Positions 21,679 through 33,424 of a stretch of DNA of 64,000 nucleotides are shown here, one piece after another (within the stretch, counting starts at the first letter, position 1; each line of letters begins with the position of its first letter). Source of the DNA: Malaya genurostris. Its lineage: Eukaryota > Arthropoda > Insecta > Diptera > Culicidae. The translations under genes were made by a program, and so were the position numbers. A model generated the notes under the pieces. That model worked only from the letters and a program-made list of their open reading frames with translations. It made no database searches and was not told where the DNA came from. The stretch lies in assembly GCF_030247185.1 (NCBI RefSeq), contig NC_080571.1, positions 71,214,172 through 71,278,171 on the forward strand, given 5' to 3'.

Positions 21679-24130
21679 CAACAAGTTTGTACGTTAAATC
21701 GTTTCCTTCGTTTTGGTTTATATCTTGGGGTTGTACTTATCTAAAATCGATCTTTTAAGTAACATATACGATGATTTCCAGGTAAAGAATATTTTTCAAA
21801 AACCTTTTCTTATAAAAATTCCATCGGCTCATCATTGCTTGAAGCAGTTCAAATTGAACTGTTATCTCCACCTAGCAGCAGGCGCAAAATTTGCACTATT
21901 TATGCATCACTTTAATAATATCGCACAGATAAAATATTATTTCTGACGTCTCAAGCGCAATCAAGTTGCACAAACAGTGCAAACTTTGCGTCTGCTTAGC
22001 GGTTTAAATTGAACTGCTAGGCGGAAATGAAAGTCCAATTTGAAGTGCTCTAGCACTGATGAGCCGAAGACGAAACACGAAAAAATAGATTCTCCAATGT
22101 TAACAGAAAAAGGAAAATAAAAGAAGGGAAATCAAACAAAAAATGAAAACAAAGATAAGCAAAAACAAAGCTCGTACATTTCGAAATAATTATAATAGGA
22201 TAACACTTTAAGTGAGCTGTTCAGTATATACAATGTCGTGGAAACGATTAGGTAAATAATAGGTAAACCTATAAGTATTATATACTTTAACTCGGTTAAC
22301 TGTGTAATTAAATTCTAAACAAATTAAACAGAACAATTTTTTTTCATGGTCACATAACTTGCTTAGATTGATTCCTATACCTTACACTCGCCTAAATTAT
22401 CAACTCCGCGAAACCTACGGAAGAAAGTGATGAGTCGTCGTCCTTCCGTAGAGTAGGTAAAGCATCTACATTTCCTCTCCTCCTTATCCTTTATGCTTCC
22501 CTGTGAACGATGGAGATGGGAACGGCCGGCAAAGGTGGCTATCATGCTGATGAGTGGTTCTGTTTGAGTTGGAATACTATTGGTTCCCAAATACTTTTTC
22601 CCAAGTAGTTCTTATTAGTCAGACAAAAAAAACATGATGATATCGGTGAACAATCCGCTAAGATCATCGTCACAACGCAATCATGAGCACGTGTTTCCAA
22701 TCGTGTTGAAGAAATCAGAACGCCGATGCAGACACAAATGTGTTTTGCCGGAGTTTGGTTTGGTTGTTGAATAAAATCGGAGAATTTACCAAAAGCAATT
22801 ATCTGGCTTAACTTTTTGTATCGCCATTCGAAAAAAGTCCATTTTTTTAATGCAATCGTTACATGCTGTGATTACAAATGATTATGGTGATAATAGTATC
22901 AAAAATAAAAATCCGATTACAAAGAATGCTTTATGATGCTATTTGAAAAATAATACTGCAATTTCATTTACAGCAGTAACAGGAGCACAGGTTTTTGTTT
23001 ATTTTGCTTATCAGCCAGCTCTAATTCAAACAAAGTCTTCGCCCTTATAATCACCATTTAAATGGAATAGTTTTTTCACAGAACTTATTATATGTTGATC
23101 GAAATTCGTAACCGTCATCAAATTTACGATACAGATAAGTACGAAGTTTTCAAAGCAGAATTTTAATACCTGTTTGAACTTGTAGGCCTGGCTATTGAAG
23201 GGCCACAAAAACTTTTTACGACTGGTTGCGGCTCTGAAAATAGATTGCCAAAACCTCCATCGGAACTTGATCATTGATATCTCAGTAATGTTCCGTGGTT
23301 TGATTATGGATAGAAACTTTATGAATTTGATCAAATAAAACTATCAAATAGTGGAAAATGAAACAAACAGCAGTGTTTTCTGTTTCGAAATGCGAATTAG
23401 GTGAAGTGTTTCTTAAACAAAACTCTTCCATTTTCAGAAAACAGCTTGGGCAAAATATCTCTGTTCCAGTTTCCGTGCTCTGACACATCCATTTCTGAGA
23501 TATTTTTTTAAAACTATTTTAGGAATTTTTGAATCCCATACTTGGCAAACCTTCACAGGCTTTGCATTATACTTTGCTAACTTAGAATACAAAATCTTCA
23601 GTTTTGCAATATTTATAGAATTGTTCGTTTGAGAAATGGTAGCAATTTTTATTTCATAACAGGTTATCATACGATAATAACCGTAATATAAACCGTAAGT
23701 TTTCTTTTTCATATTCGCCCGTTTCCAATCAAATTTTATTTGAAACGGTGATGGACAGGCGCGTTTCCAGGAAAATTTTCAGACCATGTTCATCAAGCTC
23801 TATTCGTTTGGAAATATGTATAACTTGAAAAATTGTTGATTAGAAGCGTGTTGAAAATTATTCATTTTTTAATTGAATTAAATATTCAGGAATTTCCACG
23901 AAAGAAATTAGTATCAACTGAGAAAATCAAGAGCTACGTTTTACCCCATCTTACCCTATCTGCAAAGGGAAGAAATTGTGAACACTGCTTCATTAAACTA
24001 GGAACTCCCACGTAGTGTTTGGCTGATCATTTGATTAAATAGCACAAACCATTGTATGATGCCAATTGTCCTTTTATAACAGGCGGGATCATTAGATTCC
24101 GGGCGCCAGGGCCCGGTCCCATGCCGTCAA
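21679..24130. other. Unassigned AT-rich DNA
   Basis: No gene was recognised. The stretch 22990-23760 shares loose phrases with the interior of the TTAA element (CCGTTTC.AATCAAATTTT..TTGAAACGGTGA at ~23725 against 19775), so it may be a decayed relative. Open frames at 23026-23712 (minus) look random. Confidence 0.4.
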
Positions 24131-24620
24131 CTTTATCAACTTTGCTAGCTACGTCACTCTGCCCACGTGAGTTTCCGATGAAGCTGTGTTTGTACTGGAA
24201 AATATCTCAAATGTGAATTGTGAGCAATTCGAAATTGACATCCGTTTTTCCGGTTCCCATCGCGTGTCCTCGCTCCCTTTCTCCATTGGGTCGGCGGTTG
24301 TCATGACACGCTTTGCGGCGCAACTTTCGCAATTTTGATAAAAGTTCTCCAGTCACAATAGCGACAGTGACTTTTGACAATGCATTAAAAAGTGATACAG
24401 CTTCCTGCTGCACTTTACAGATGGCGTTCGTTATTTGTTTTTTGAATGTCGGATTTGCGAATGGTGTGTTCTCGGCACACAAAAAAATAGGTAGAGATTT
24501 AACGAGCGCATTTTTTATGGTGGCAAACGTGTCCGACATTATACAATTTTTGTCATTTTCGTGTAGATTTTGTCAGCGGGGGTGCTTTCAAAGTTATTAA
24601 TTAAAAGCGCTGAGGAATGA
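24131..24620 (-). other. Unassigned 110-codon ORF in a GC-richer patch
   Basis: An ATG frame (24539 to 24207) reads with protein-like composition: a start MSDTFATIKNALVKSLP, a central region with KKQITNAICKVQQEAVSLF, then a basic stretch LRKLRRKAC. The context at the start (ATAATGTCGG) is acceptable. The complementary frame on the plus strand (24313-24600) is open too, so coding strand is uncertain. I recognise no family. It may be an exon, a retroelement scrap or chance. Confidence 0.25.
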
Positions 24621-24734
24621 AAAAAATCTCCATGTTAGATTGTTTATCGGTTTGTTGTCATAAATACGTTACGTTTCATCGAACACAAGTTTAATGCATT
24701 CGCATATATTTTTAAAGGCTGAAACATACGTTCA

Positions 24735-24945
24735 TACGTCTGCTAGAATACATGCAGCCTGAGGTAATACGTAAAAAAAACGATAGTGGATTCGTTCTTC
24801 GACTAACTTGGTTTTATTTGTAGAGAATTCAATACCCAATTGAACAGCCCGAACGGACAAGTTATCTAAGGCAATATTTACCAACCTCTTGGTATCGTGA
24901 ATCCCTTTTGTAACCATTATAGTCCACCGGGGAACCAAAAATGTT
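24735..24945 (-). pseudogene. LINE reverse transcriptase scrap
   Basis: The minus frame contains VQLGIEFSTNKTKLVE, the conserved segment after the RT catalytic aspartates. It corresponds to SAEKTKLVVFSRK in the LINE at 4099-4581. About 65 codons survive, with the active-site box unrecognisable upstream. It is a fragment of the same or a related RNase H-type LINE family. Confidence 0.6.
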
Positions 24946-26076
24946 TGAATCGTTTCGTAATACGGAAATATAATTTAAATCTATTGCGAATCGTGGCGTG
25001 GCGTAACCAGTCCAGAAAAGGTATGTAAGACTTGCCAGCTTGAAAATTCATATTGACTCATGGGATTGACGAATTTTTTCTTGAATTTTGCCAACATTCG
25101 TTAACCTGTAACTCCAGAATCGGCAGTCAGATTCAAAGTAATATTCAGTGACAAATGACATTCAGACTGTAGACTTTTTCAGTAAAGCTGATTTCTACGA
25201 CGTGAATTCAATAGACGCTAGAAACCACCTCCTTGTAAAAAACAATCAATTTATATAAAATATTTACAGCGGCTCATGTACAAGGATTTCCACGCTTGCT
25301 AGGTTGCGTGTTTTCTTTACCAATAATACCCTGTGTTAATCAAACGTTCCGGGTGTTGGGACACTTTGTACCATATTCTCACTTGAAAATCATACATACA
25401 TTTCTTGTAGTGAAAGCTCGGTACTGCATTGGTCACAAACACCGTCTTATAACCATGGAATGTTTCCACTATAATTAGCCTAACGAGAACATAATTTTGA
25501 TGATGATCATTTCCGGGCATAGTGTTTTTGTTTGGTAATTTTGAAGGTTTCTAAGTTTCACGAGAATCTACCTTCCGGTAAAAAAATGAGAAACAATGCC
25601 AATATTCTTAACGAATTTGGAATTACTTTGTTTTATGCATTGCGTTTTGCTCTTTACTTCCTGTCTGTCGGAGCCGGACAATGGAAATCATTCTCGCTTA
25701 AGAGGTTTCAAATCTTCACATCCAAAAATCGAAGTCATTTAAAATACGGTAATCTGGACAGGAGTGCAAAACACGGAAATGTTTTTTTTTAATGCAAAAA
25801 TCGATGATTTTTTTTTGTGAAACTTTGAATGTAAAAACTGAATGAAAACTATATCGGTTCTTCCGAAACGAAAGTATTTATCCTGCTGTCGAAGTTGTTT
25901 TGCCAACTTCCGCTGCGAAGCACGGTTTGCTTATTTGCTACGGACGGCCAGTTCCATGCTAAGTTTCCTACTATACATAAGAAAAACTTATGTTAAAAAC
26001 TTGTTGGCATGGGAATATCGACGAATTAAGAAATTTTAAAATACATTAACTTACCAAAATAATTCACTTGCTTGCA
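24946..26076. other. Unassigned DNA
   Basis: No gene, RNA or element boundary was recognised. A plus ORF at 25842-26039 is short and featureless. Confidence 0.4.
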
Positions 26077-28001
26077 AAAATAAATCATTTGTGAGTACAT
26101 TACGCTGTAATTTTTTATATTTTTAAAAATTGTGGACGGGTATAATATCAGACTTTAAAATATATATCATTCGATAAACCATGCGTCCCCATCAAATTGG
26201 CATCATCCGATGGAGACGCATGTTATTTAGTTATAAAATTATATATCACATGCCCTTAGAACTAAATACCATGCGTTGCCATCTACAACTTGAGTTCAGG
26301 GCTTAAGAAAGAATTTTTATAAGGAAGGACCAGTGAGAGAAACATGAATCAGAACTAATGAATTGACAAATACTTAGGTTTTATTATACGACTTAAAGTT
26401 TTTATTCATGAACTGATAAGTCATTTTACATTTATTGTATTCAAATCAAATAATAACTATATTTAGTAAAAAATCTTAAGGACAATTAAATTATAGTTCT
26501 TTTGTAGAAAAAATATTCCTAGATACCAAGCGCGAAATCAAAGAAAATTCGAAACCAAGCGAAATCTAAAAAACTATCAGTTTTAAGGTAAAATGTTCGT
26601 CGACGTTCTGTATCAACAAGACAGCTAAAGTCAAACGGCTTAAGCTCATGAAGACGGATTAATCAAACTGGGATCGGACTGACAGTAAATCCGTCGAAAC
26701 AAAATGTATGAGAGGAAAAGGCTTGAATAAATAATATATTACCGCGGATAAGGATACAAGAAAAGTATTACGTCACCATAAGAAATTAATCAACGGCGTA
26801 TAAACCACTGGAATTGAACGATCGGCAGGGTATGTCATCAGGATAACAGACGGCAAACATTTGAAAATGGTTCTTGAATGTGATTCGGAAGGCTCAAGAA
26901 AAAGAGAAGCATAGCGAGCAAGGTGGATCGATCAAATTGAGGCAAAGAGTGGCCATAGTCTGAGCTGCATGGAGACGACTTCTAGATACATAATAAACGG
27001 GCTTGAGCTGATACGTGAGAAAAGTACTCCATGAAACACCAGAAAAACACCACTAAGTGCAAGTAAATTCGATTAACTATATTTGCGAAGCCGTTTGAAA
27101 TTCAATTTTTACACATAGCTTAGTTTCTCATTCATTCTTAGTTAATACATATTTCGATTGAAGCAATAAAACAATACGATTTTCCGAAACTGTTTAATAA
27201 AGGGGTCCTCTTCAGGAAATAGCAAAAAACTTAAAATATTAAGTTTAAAAGAACATGTTGTTTGTATAGAAAATCGACCATGCGAATTAAAACGTTCTTT
27301 TTGGGTCTTCGGGACTTGCTGCAGTCGCTTCGACTTGATTTCCATCTGGTTTATAGTATTACTTAGGACTGCTAATAGCTAACCTCGAAACCTCCAGAGT
27401 ACTCCGCAAGATGTTGAAGTTAGAAACGAATTACAACCGTCCACCGGCAAACATGTTCACTAATGCATTCCCTACATCATTGCTTGGTATATCGACCTAG
27501 TCGTGCGGGCGTATGTAAATAACATAAGGAATAAAGTTCTTTTATCATTATCATTTACGTCAATACTCAAGCCCTGAGCTCAAGTTGTGGATGGAAACGC
27601 ATGGTATTTAGTTCTAAGGGCATGTGATATATGATTTTAGAAATAAATACCATGCGTCTCCATCGGATGATGACAATTTGATGGAGACGCGTGGTTTTTC
27701 GAATGTCTTATTTTTTTAAAGTCTGATATTATACCTGTCCACATTTTTAAAAAATCTGAATAAATTACAGCGTAATATACTCATAAACGATTTATTTTCG
27801 ATGTAAAATCTAAAGTGGTACCAAAATTGTAAAAGCGATTGAAAAAAATTTGAAAATTTTTGAATTTTTTTTGCCACATTTTGAAAAATTCTGAAAAAAA
27901 TTCCCATAGTTCCTAAAATGTTCCTGATTTTTTAAAATTTTTTTGCTAAAGAGGTTTTTGAAAAATGTCAGAATCAGAAGAACCACCCTAACTCCACCAA
28001 T
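26077..28001. mobile_element. Long-TIR DNA element, copy B (uninterrupted)
   Basis: Its left arm (26077-~26300) and right arm (~27565-27790) are inverted repeats carrying CATGCGTCYCCATC words, AAAGTCTGATATTATACC and GTCCACA. The right arm continues ~210 bp further, to CTAACTCCACCAAT, matching the end of copy A at 7037. The left arm lacks that outer part, so it is truncated or was never complete. The core (26300-27565) is the reverse complement of 1-2366 without its insertions. No transposase ORF is present. It serves as the empty-site reference for three insertions in copy A. Confidence 0.75.
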
Positions 28002-28204
28002 ATAATATTTAAAGGGTTAAAATATTGGAAAAATCATCTCCAATATAAACCCTTTAAAATAGCGTATATCAATCTTTTTTTAAGGGGCAGTTTTTATATG
28101 AAAACCCGGCTACACCCTTTTATTGACATTATTAGCTTTCTAATGAGCGGTTGAAGATTGGCATTGTTGAAAGGAGAAATTAATTTATTTTGAGCTTTGG
28201 GAAC
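28002..28204. other. Short spacer with a strong hairpin (28008-28058)
   Basis: TTTAAAGGGTT..ATATTGGA pairs with TCCAATATAAACCCTTTAAA around a ~10-nt loop, just outside copy B. It might be a small palindromic insert or terminator-like structure. No gene is nearby. Confidence 0.45.
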
Positions 28205-28214
28205 TGAAAGATTT

Positions 28215-29030
28215 CTAGCTTCGATAATGATTATCAATTGCTGTGTCGATGTCCGCCGAATTTTCTAAAATAGTTTCATAATCCACATGATTTTCAATGT
28301 GAGATCTGTAATCCAACCAATTAGCTCTATGATAGATGAATATTAAACTAATTGGATTAATTATAGCTTCGTTGGAAAGTTTGAATGTTACTGGAAGATG
28401 ATCTGAGTCAAAGTCAGCATGTGTAATCGGTTCACTACAAATGTGACTTTGATCTGTTAGAACCAGATCAATTGTAGACGCGTTTTTCACGGAAGAGAAA
28501 CAAGTCGGATTACTGGGATGAAAGACTGTGAAGTAACCAGCTGAGAGTTGATTATGAAGAATTTTTCCATTACTGTTATTTTGCCTACAATTCCACTGGA
28601 CATACTTAGCATTTAAGTCCCCTATTACGAAAAATTTCGGTCGATATCTTGTGAGTTTTTGCAAATCGCCTTTAAAGAAATTTAATTGATCGCCGGTGCA
28701 TTGGAATGGCAAATATGCTCCAGCGATGAAATAAATTTTCAACTTCGATTCCCAAGCTTTCAATAACTTTAGTATTGAAAGAAGGTAAAATTCGATGTTT
28801 AATTTGCCGTTGGACAAAAATGGCAACTCCACTACCTATTCCAGTAAACCTGTCAAATCGATGAACCACATAATGTGGATTACTTTTCAATTTGACATTT
28901 GGTTTAAGAAAAGCTTCTGTCACAATGGCAATATGAATTTTGTGAACTTTGAGAAAATTATAAAATTCATCTTCACTCGATTTTAAAGATCAAGCATTTC
29001 AATTTAAAATATTCAAATAACTATTTAACA
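28215..29030 (-). pseudogene. Jockey-type AP endonuclease domain of ORF2, truncated
   Basis: The N-terminus reads with two stops (positions of a Trp and an Arg in the usual WNARSLK box), then SSEDEFYNFLKVHKIHIAIV, TEAFLKP, VVHRFDRFTGIG, and after a frameshift near 28740-28830 GAYLPF, GDLNAKYVQWN, NASTIDLVLTD and SDHLPV. These are the metal- and DNA-binding motifs of APE-like endonucleases that nick target DNA for LINE insertion, in correct order. It ends at codon HYRS (28215) before RT. Stops and frameshift make it non-functional. Confidence 0.85.
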
Positions 29031-30481
29031 TCACTGTTAAATTTTAAATTCTTTATAATATTGTTTGCAAATTGCCATCCAATTTGAAAAGTGATGAAGT
29101 CGAATTCATGATGATGATCATTTGAAAAAGTTGATCTTGTAGGTAGATCATTTTATTTTCTACACTAGTGTAACTGCCATTAGAAGAAGATGACTTGGCC
29201 GATCTACCTATTAATAAATTGTTTTCGTTAGAAGATGAACTGGAAGGTGTTCCTGTGTTTTGATTGTGTACATTAGAAGTATTAAGTGGCAGTTGTCAAC
29301 CTGTGACCCCAGCGTAACTGTCATTAGAAAAAGATGATGACGAGGTCGACCTACCTGACAATAAATTGTTTTCGTTAGAAGACGAAATGGGAGGCGTACC
29401 AATTTTGTGTTTTAAATTCGAAGAAATAAGTGCCTTATAAGAATTAGGCGTGGCATTTGTAACGTTGTTTTCGATTTTCAGGTATGTTCTGTAAATTTAA
29501 GGTCGTTGATTTAACTTGTTGTCTAAGCGAACGAGCGTTTAAATTTTTTACCTGACAGGACATTTCAAATAATTGAAATTATGATTTCCATTGCAATTTT
29601 AACAAAAAAATTGATCAGTGGTTTCATTCATTGGACAAACGTTATTCGAATGCAATCAACCACAATTCAAGCACCGTATATCCATATGACAATTTTTGGT
29701 TCCATGGCCGAAGTCTTAGCAACGACGACATTGCGTTAAGTTTGCAATACGATTATGCCGTTTATAATGTTCCCGATGAATTTTAATGTGGGAAATGAAA
29801 CGTACTTTTTCTAAAGTTTTCAATTTGTTTACATCACTTCGATTGAAGTGTATTAGGTAAAGTTCATGGGAAATTCCAGAGCGTGGTTTAGAAATACCAT
29901 TCGCTCTTTTTTCATAAGTATTATTTGAGAAGGGACAAAACCAAGCAATTCTTTTTGTACATTTTTAATTTCATCAGTACTATGATTATTTGATAAACCT
30001 TTCGATGCAGCCTTGAAGGGATTGTCTGATTTTATGTGATATGAATAAAATTAATGAAGTTTCTCGGACAAATATCGACTAAAACGTTCGTAATCTTCCA
30101 ATCCATCAACCAAGACTCGTCCGATTTGAAATGAGACTTTTACTTCCGGGAGAAAAGTAGAAAGCTCAGTAGGGGAGTGCTTTGAAGTCGGAAATCATCA
30201 CCGTCTCTGGTGGCATAGATTGTTTTTTCTTCCCAGAACGACAAGCGTCCATTTTGGGAATTTTTGAAAAAATTTCTTGTATGTCGCTACAATCCGATTC
30301 GGGAAGAATATCTAAAATATTGTTAGACGGCATAGAATGGAAGGAAAGTCCGTCCGTTGTCTTTTATTTTTACATTCCGATTCTATATGATCGTATATGT
30401 TATTATAAAAATGTTTCGTGTTGAATTATTTGAATTATTTTTAACCTTAGGCTTATTGCCTTCCCGTTTGAACGCAGGCAT
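29000..30481 (-). pseudogene. Juan-like ORF1 (gag-like RNA-binding protein), decayed
   Basis: The start MPAFKREGNKPKVKNN is at 30481. Further on, in changing frames, come IGRVLVDGLEDYERFSRYL, VNKLKTLEKVRFISHIK and a zinc-knuckle region (29735 to ~29570): CRRC..FGHGTKNCHM, CLNCG..HSNNVCPM and C.NCNGNHNFNYLKC, i.e. three CCHC-type motifs. The C-terminal part (29480-29000) is Ser/Asn-rich with a repeated NENNLL.GRS..SS segment. Several stops and frameshifts occur. ORF1 proteins coat LINE RNA. Confidence 0.8.
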
Positions 30482-30513
30482 TTTTGAAAAATATAAATTA
30501 ACTAGGCTAAATT

Positions 30514-30747
30514 AGTCTTCGATTAGACTCCTAGTTTGGATAAGTCTTGAAAAAGACTGAGTTTGTGGTAGTCTTAATAAAGACTGATTAGTTTGAAGAA
30601 TAATTATTTGAAAGGCTGATTAATGTCTTAGTCTTGAAAAAGACTGATTATATTAGAATATCATTCTTTGTATAGCCTTGAGAAAGGCTGACTAATTGTT
30701 AGTCTTTAAAAAGACTGTTAGTTATTCAGGTAGCCTTGAAAAAGACT
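30514..30747. repeat. Tandem array of seven 16-nt hairpins in the LINE 5' UTR
   Basis: Units start at 30514, 30543, 30570, 30630, 30674, 30701 and 30732, spaced mostly 27-31 bp (two larger gaps). The typical form is AGTCTT-GAAA-AAGACT. One unit is AGCCTT-GAGA-AAGGCT, a paired change preserving the stem; loops vary (GAAA, AATA, GAGA, TAAA). Unit 1 has a 5-bp stem and 6-nt loop; the last has one mismatch. It precedes the ORF1 start by ~30 bp. Confidence 0.85.
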
Positions 30748-30781
30748 GAAGCCTTGAATCAATGAAACTCTAGGTAGCCAG

Positions 30782-31802
30782 AAAAAATTCTGTTCAACAC
30801 CGACTGATCGCTTTTTGTTTGATTTTAGTTTAACAATAGCATAGAATACACAAACACAAAACAAAACAATCACCGTTTCAAGACCGTTTTTTTGCCGGTT
30901 GGCCAAACGTTCAACTAGTACCATAAAAATAATCTCTTTCATATATTAATATTCTATTATGATACCAAGGCATGAGTAGTTTACTACAGCACGTATTATT
31001 TTCAGAGTCTCCTCGTATGTATTGTTTAAAATCTGCTTCATAACTCGTTACCTCAACTGCGGCGTGCAGGTGTCTCATCATTTAATACCCCACTGGAGAT
31101 TTCGTCGAATATTTACGAACATGAACACAATCTCCCCCGGCACTGTATGTGAGTCTGAATGCATGGGAAGTACAAATCTTTCATGTAACATTCCTACACT
31201 ATTCCCACGGGGATCAATGCTAGCAATTCACTCGTGAAGCCATGAATTGGAGCCACCGACATGTTTTCACTGTCGCACATCGAAATTATCCACTGGGAAA
31301 AGTCTACCATGAAACGGATTGATTCAAAGCTATTCCGTTTTCAGGAATCCATTAGCGTCGGTGAAAATTCAGAAGAGCTCTTATTAAAAAAGCAAAAATA
31401 TATTTCACAGACCTTCGTGAAATCCGGTTGCACAATGTGCGTTTAACTACCATAAATTAACAAAATCGATTATTTTTCATATTTAATTATGTCTAACAGA
31501 AGTTCGAGATGATTCGAAATTTACTTGTGACAAAAATAAAAGGACACGACCGAACACGATTGCATTAAAAATGAAATAATTCTAATGTTCCCATAGTAAA
31601 TACAAAAATAAAGATGAACTGTGACAAATTACAAACTTACTCTACTTTAAGCGACTGATAAAATTAACAATTAGATTCTTTCAGAACAACAGATTCTATT
31701 CCATTTTGATACCTACCACAATTTTTTACATTTTAAAGTTTTTGAAAATTTTTCTTTTAAATGAAAGTCATTTTTGATAATTTCAAAGTTATTTAAAGGG
31801 TA
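30782..31802. other. Unassigned DNA
   Basis: No gene or element was recognised. The start of the Juan-like element is probably near 30780 but its exact 5' end is not visible. ORFs at 31022-31446 have no recognisable content. Confidence 0.4.
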
Positions 31803-31935
31803 ACGGGGCCTTTTATGCAGCCCGCCTGGGTTCGATTCCCAACCCCGCACATAGGGTCCGGAAGTTTTTCCGACACGAAGAGGTGAATGACCTTACGGTT
31901 AAAACCTCTACAATCGAAAAAAGAACAAAAAAAAC
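31803..31935 (+). mobile_element. tRNA-derived SINE, 5'-truncated
   Basis: A B box (GGGTTCGATTCCC at 31829) lies in a tRNA-like 3' half, followed by the body GCACATAGGGTCCGGAAG, a short hairpin (AGAGGTGAATGACC ... GGTTAAAACCTCT) and an A-rich tail. This body resembles mosquito tRNA-derived SINEs I remember, though I cannot name the family safely. The A-box half is missing. No target duplication was found. Confidence 0.65.
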
Positions 31936-32172
31936 GTTACTCAAAAGATCAATTTTGGATACGAATAACCTCAAGATATACCTGAACAAATGAAACGATT
32001 TTATATCATAATGATAATTTTCAAGAATGAAAAAAACATACCAACTGGTTAATTTTATAAGCAGCGATTCAAGAGAAGATTTTATATATTTTGTTCGGAA
32101 AATTTTGAATCAGTAACCGTGTAACTAAAGTGTCTGAAAATACTATGGCAGTATTACATGGAAGAAAATATG

Positions 32173-32586
32173 CACAGATCTAAAAAGTCTTGTGATTTTA
32201 CATCGTATAAAATGCACATAAATGGAGCGTCGTATTTCACACAAATTTATATTCAAGAACATGTGAAATTGTGTGAGTTGAACATTTTATGGCTTGAAAT
32301 CGAATGAAATGAAATACAAAAGATCGTTAGCAACAGCGCGATTTGAACTGAGAAACATTAGATCATAAAGTACGTCAGATAATTGACTGAGCCACAGAAG
32401 CCGATACCGATCTACCTGATGAATAAATGATATAAATCCATACAGCGGCAATTGACAATAACACTAGGATCCTGTAAAATTCTGTACGAATGGAATATTG
32501 CGTCAGTTTACACGTTAAGTACTCATAAATTGTATCGTTTGTAGAATTATGTCACCTGTAAAATTCATAATTTTTTTCTGTGTGTG
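32173..32586 (-). mobile_element. TIR element with tRNA-like Pol III boxes, copy 1
   Basis: The ends are CACAGATCTAAAAAG..TGTGATTTTAC and GTAAAATTCATAATTTTTTTCTGTGTG, an imperfect inverted repeat. The internal tRNA-like stretch is on the minus strand (~32335-32395: GCCACAGAAGC and TTTGAACTGAGAA in plus reading). It is ~414 bp with no ORF. Three more copies follow at 33836, 34368 and 35617. Confidence 0.65.
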
Positions 32587-32779
32587 ACACAATCCGTACA
32601 ACATATTTTGTTACTTTCATTGGTTTTTACTTTTCCATATTTGGAATCAATGCATACCAAATTACTTGATTTTGTTAATATTATTAATACATGAACGAAC
32701 ATTGTCAAAGTTACAATGCATGTAGTGATAAGACGCCTGTTGTCCTATTCAAATGATACATGTAAAATCGCAGATCAGC

Positions 32780-32920
32780 TTATCTTGAGTTTATCTTTAA
32801 TACCATGTGATTTTGCATCTAATAATTCTATATATGTGAGTCCGTGCAATTTTTTTTTACTAAGATCCGAATCTTTTGAAGCGCTTTATTCTTGGTGTGA
32901 CAACAACTTGTTCAAATTGA
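32780..32920 (-). pseudogene. Decayed Juan-type LINE C-terminal fragment
   Basis: In shifting minus frames the sequence reads SCCHTKNKALQKIR and then LHGLTYIELLDAKSHGIKDK, matching SCCSTRKKTLQRIR and LHRLTNIEPLDVMSHNIISK in the fragment at 17943-18215. A deletion joins the two parts. It is a third, older scrap of that LINE family. Confidence 0.6.
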
Positions 32921-32986
32921 TTGTGTGTAACGATTTGCATTGTTTTTGTTACACTTAGGTTGTTCGCAACACTGTTTTATTACGTA

Positions 32987-33270
32987 CACAGAAAGAAAAG
33001 ATGAAACTTACACGACACACAGATAAAAATATTTTGTAAATTTACATTTATTTTCATGCACATATTTGGAGCAGGTAATTGAATGGAAAGTTACATTACA
33101 AAACTAAGCGATTTGTAAATATACAGCCTTGTTCAATGAAAAAGTAAATGCATTTCAATGTAATTTTACATCAATCATGGTTTTAAATCAGATTTTCGTT
33201 TCAACCGACGTCTGTTTAATAGTACTATTGGTTTACATGTCGTGTAAGTTTCATCTTTTCTTTCTGTGCA
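32987..33270. mobile_element. TA-flanked MITE with ~30-bp perfect TIR
   Basis: CACAGAAAGAAAAGATGAAA at the left is exactly mirrored at the right (TTTCATCTTTTCTTTCTGTG), continuing through TTACACGAC. TA flanks both sides (32985-32986, 33271-33272). Inside it carries CAGATAAAAATATTTTGT..., the terminus of the related elements at ~33300-33366 and 33425-33719, so the family has asymmetric ends that recombine. It has no coding capacity. Tc1/mariner-type mobilisation is inferred from TA. Confidence 0.7.
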
Positions 33271-33366
33271 TATAAACCAATTGTAATGTGACTGTCCATT
33301 CAATTATCTGCTCCAAATATGTGCATGCAAATAAATGTGAATTCACAAAATATTTTTATCTGTGTA
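33271..33366. mobile_element. Partial copy of the same MITE family
   Basis: It contains CTGCTCCAAATATGTGCATG and CACAAAATATTTTTATCTGTG, identical in wording to the right end of 33425-33719. The left part is missing because the neighbouring element abuts it. Confidence 0.6.
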
Positions 33367-33424
33367 TGGATTGATCTGTTTTAGATCTACGACCAAACCA
33401 TGTCAATCACAACGCTGAGATCTA

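Larger units (their letters stand above)
28205..30781 (-). mobile_element. Juan-like (Jockey clade) LINE, 5' half: 5' UTR, ORF1, endonuclease
   Basis: Reading leftward, the element has a 5' UTR with a hairpin array (30782 to 30482), ORF1 from 30481 to ~29000, and the start of ORF2 (~29030 to 28215). It stops abruptly after the endonuclease, so RT is missing: the rest was deleted or displaced. It is the opposite of the usual 5' truncation. Juan assignment rests on the ORF1 zinc knuckles, the serine-rich ORF1 tail and EN phrases I know from mosquito Juan elements. Confidence 0.8.

Noticed and set aside
30514..30747. Reading the hairpin array as GNRA-capped RNA tetraloops
   Set aside because: The GAAA and GAGA loops appear on the plus strand, but the LINE is transcribed from the minus strand, where loops read TTTC or TCTC.
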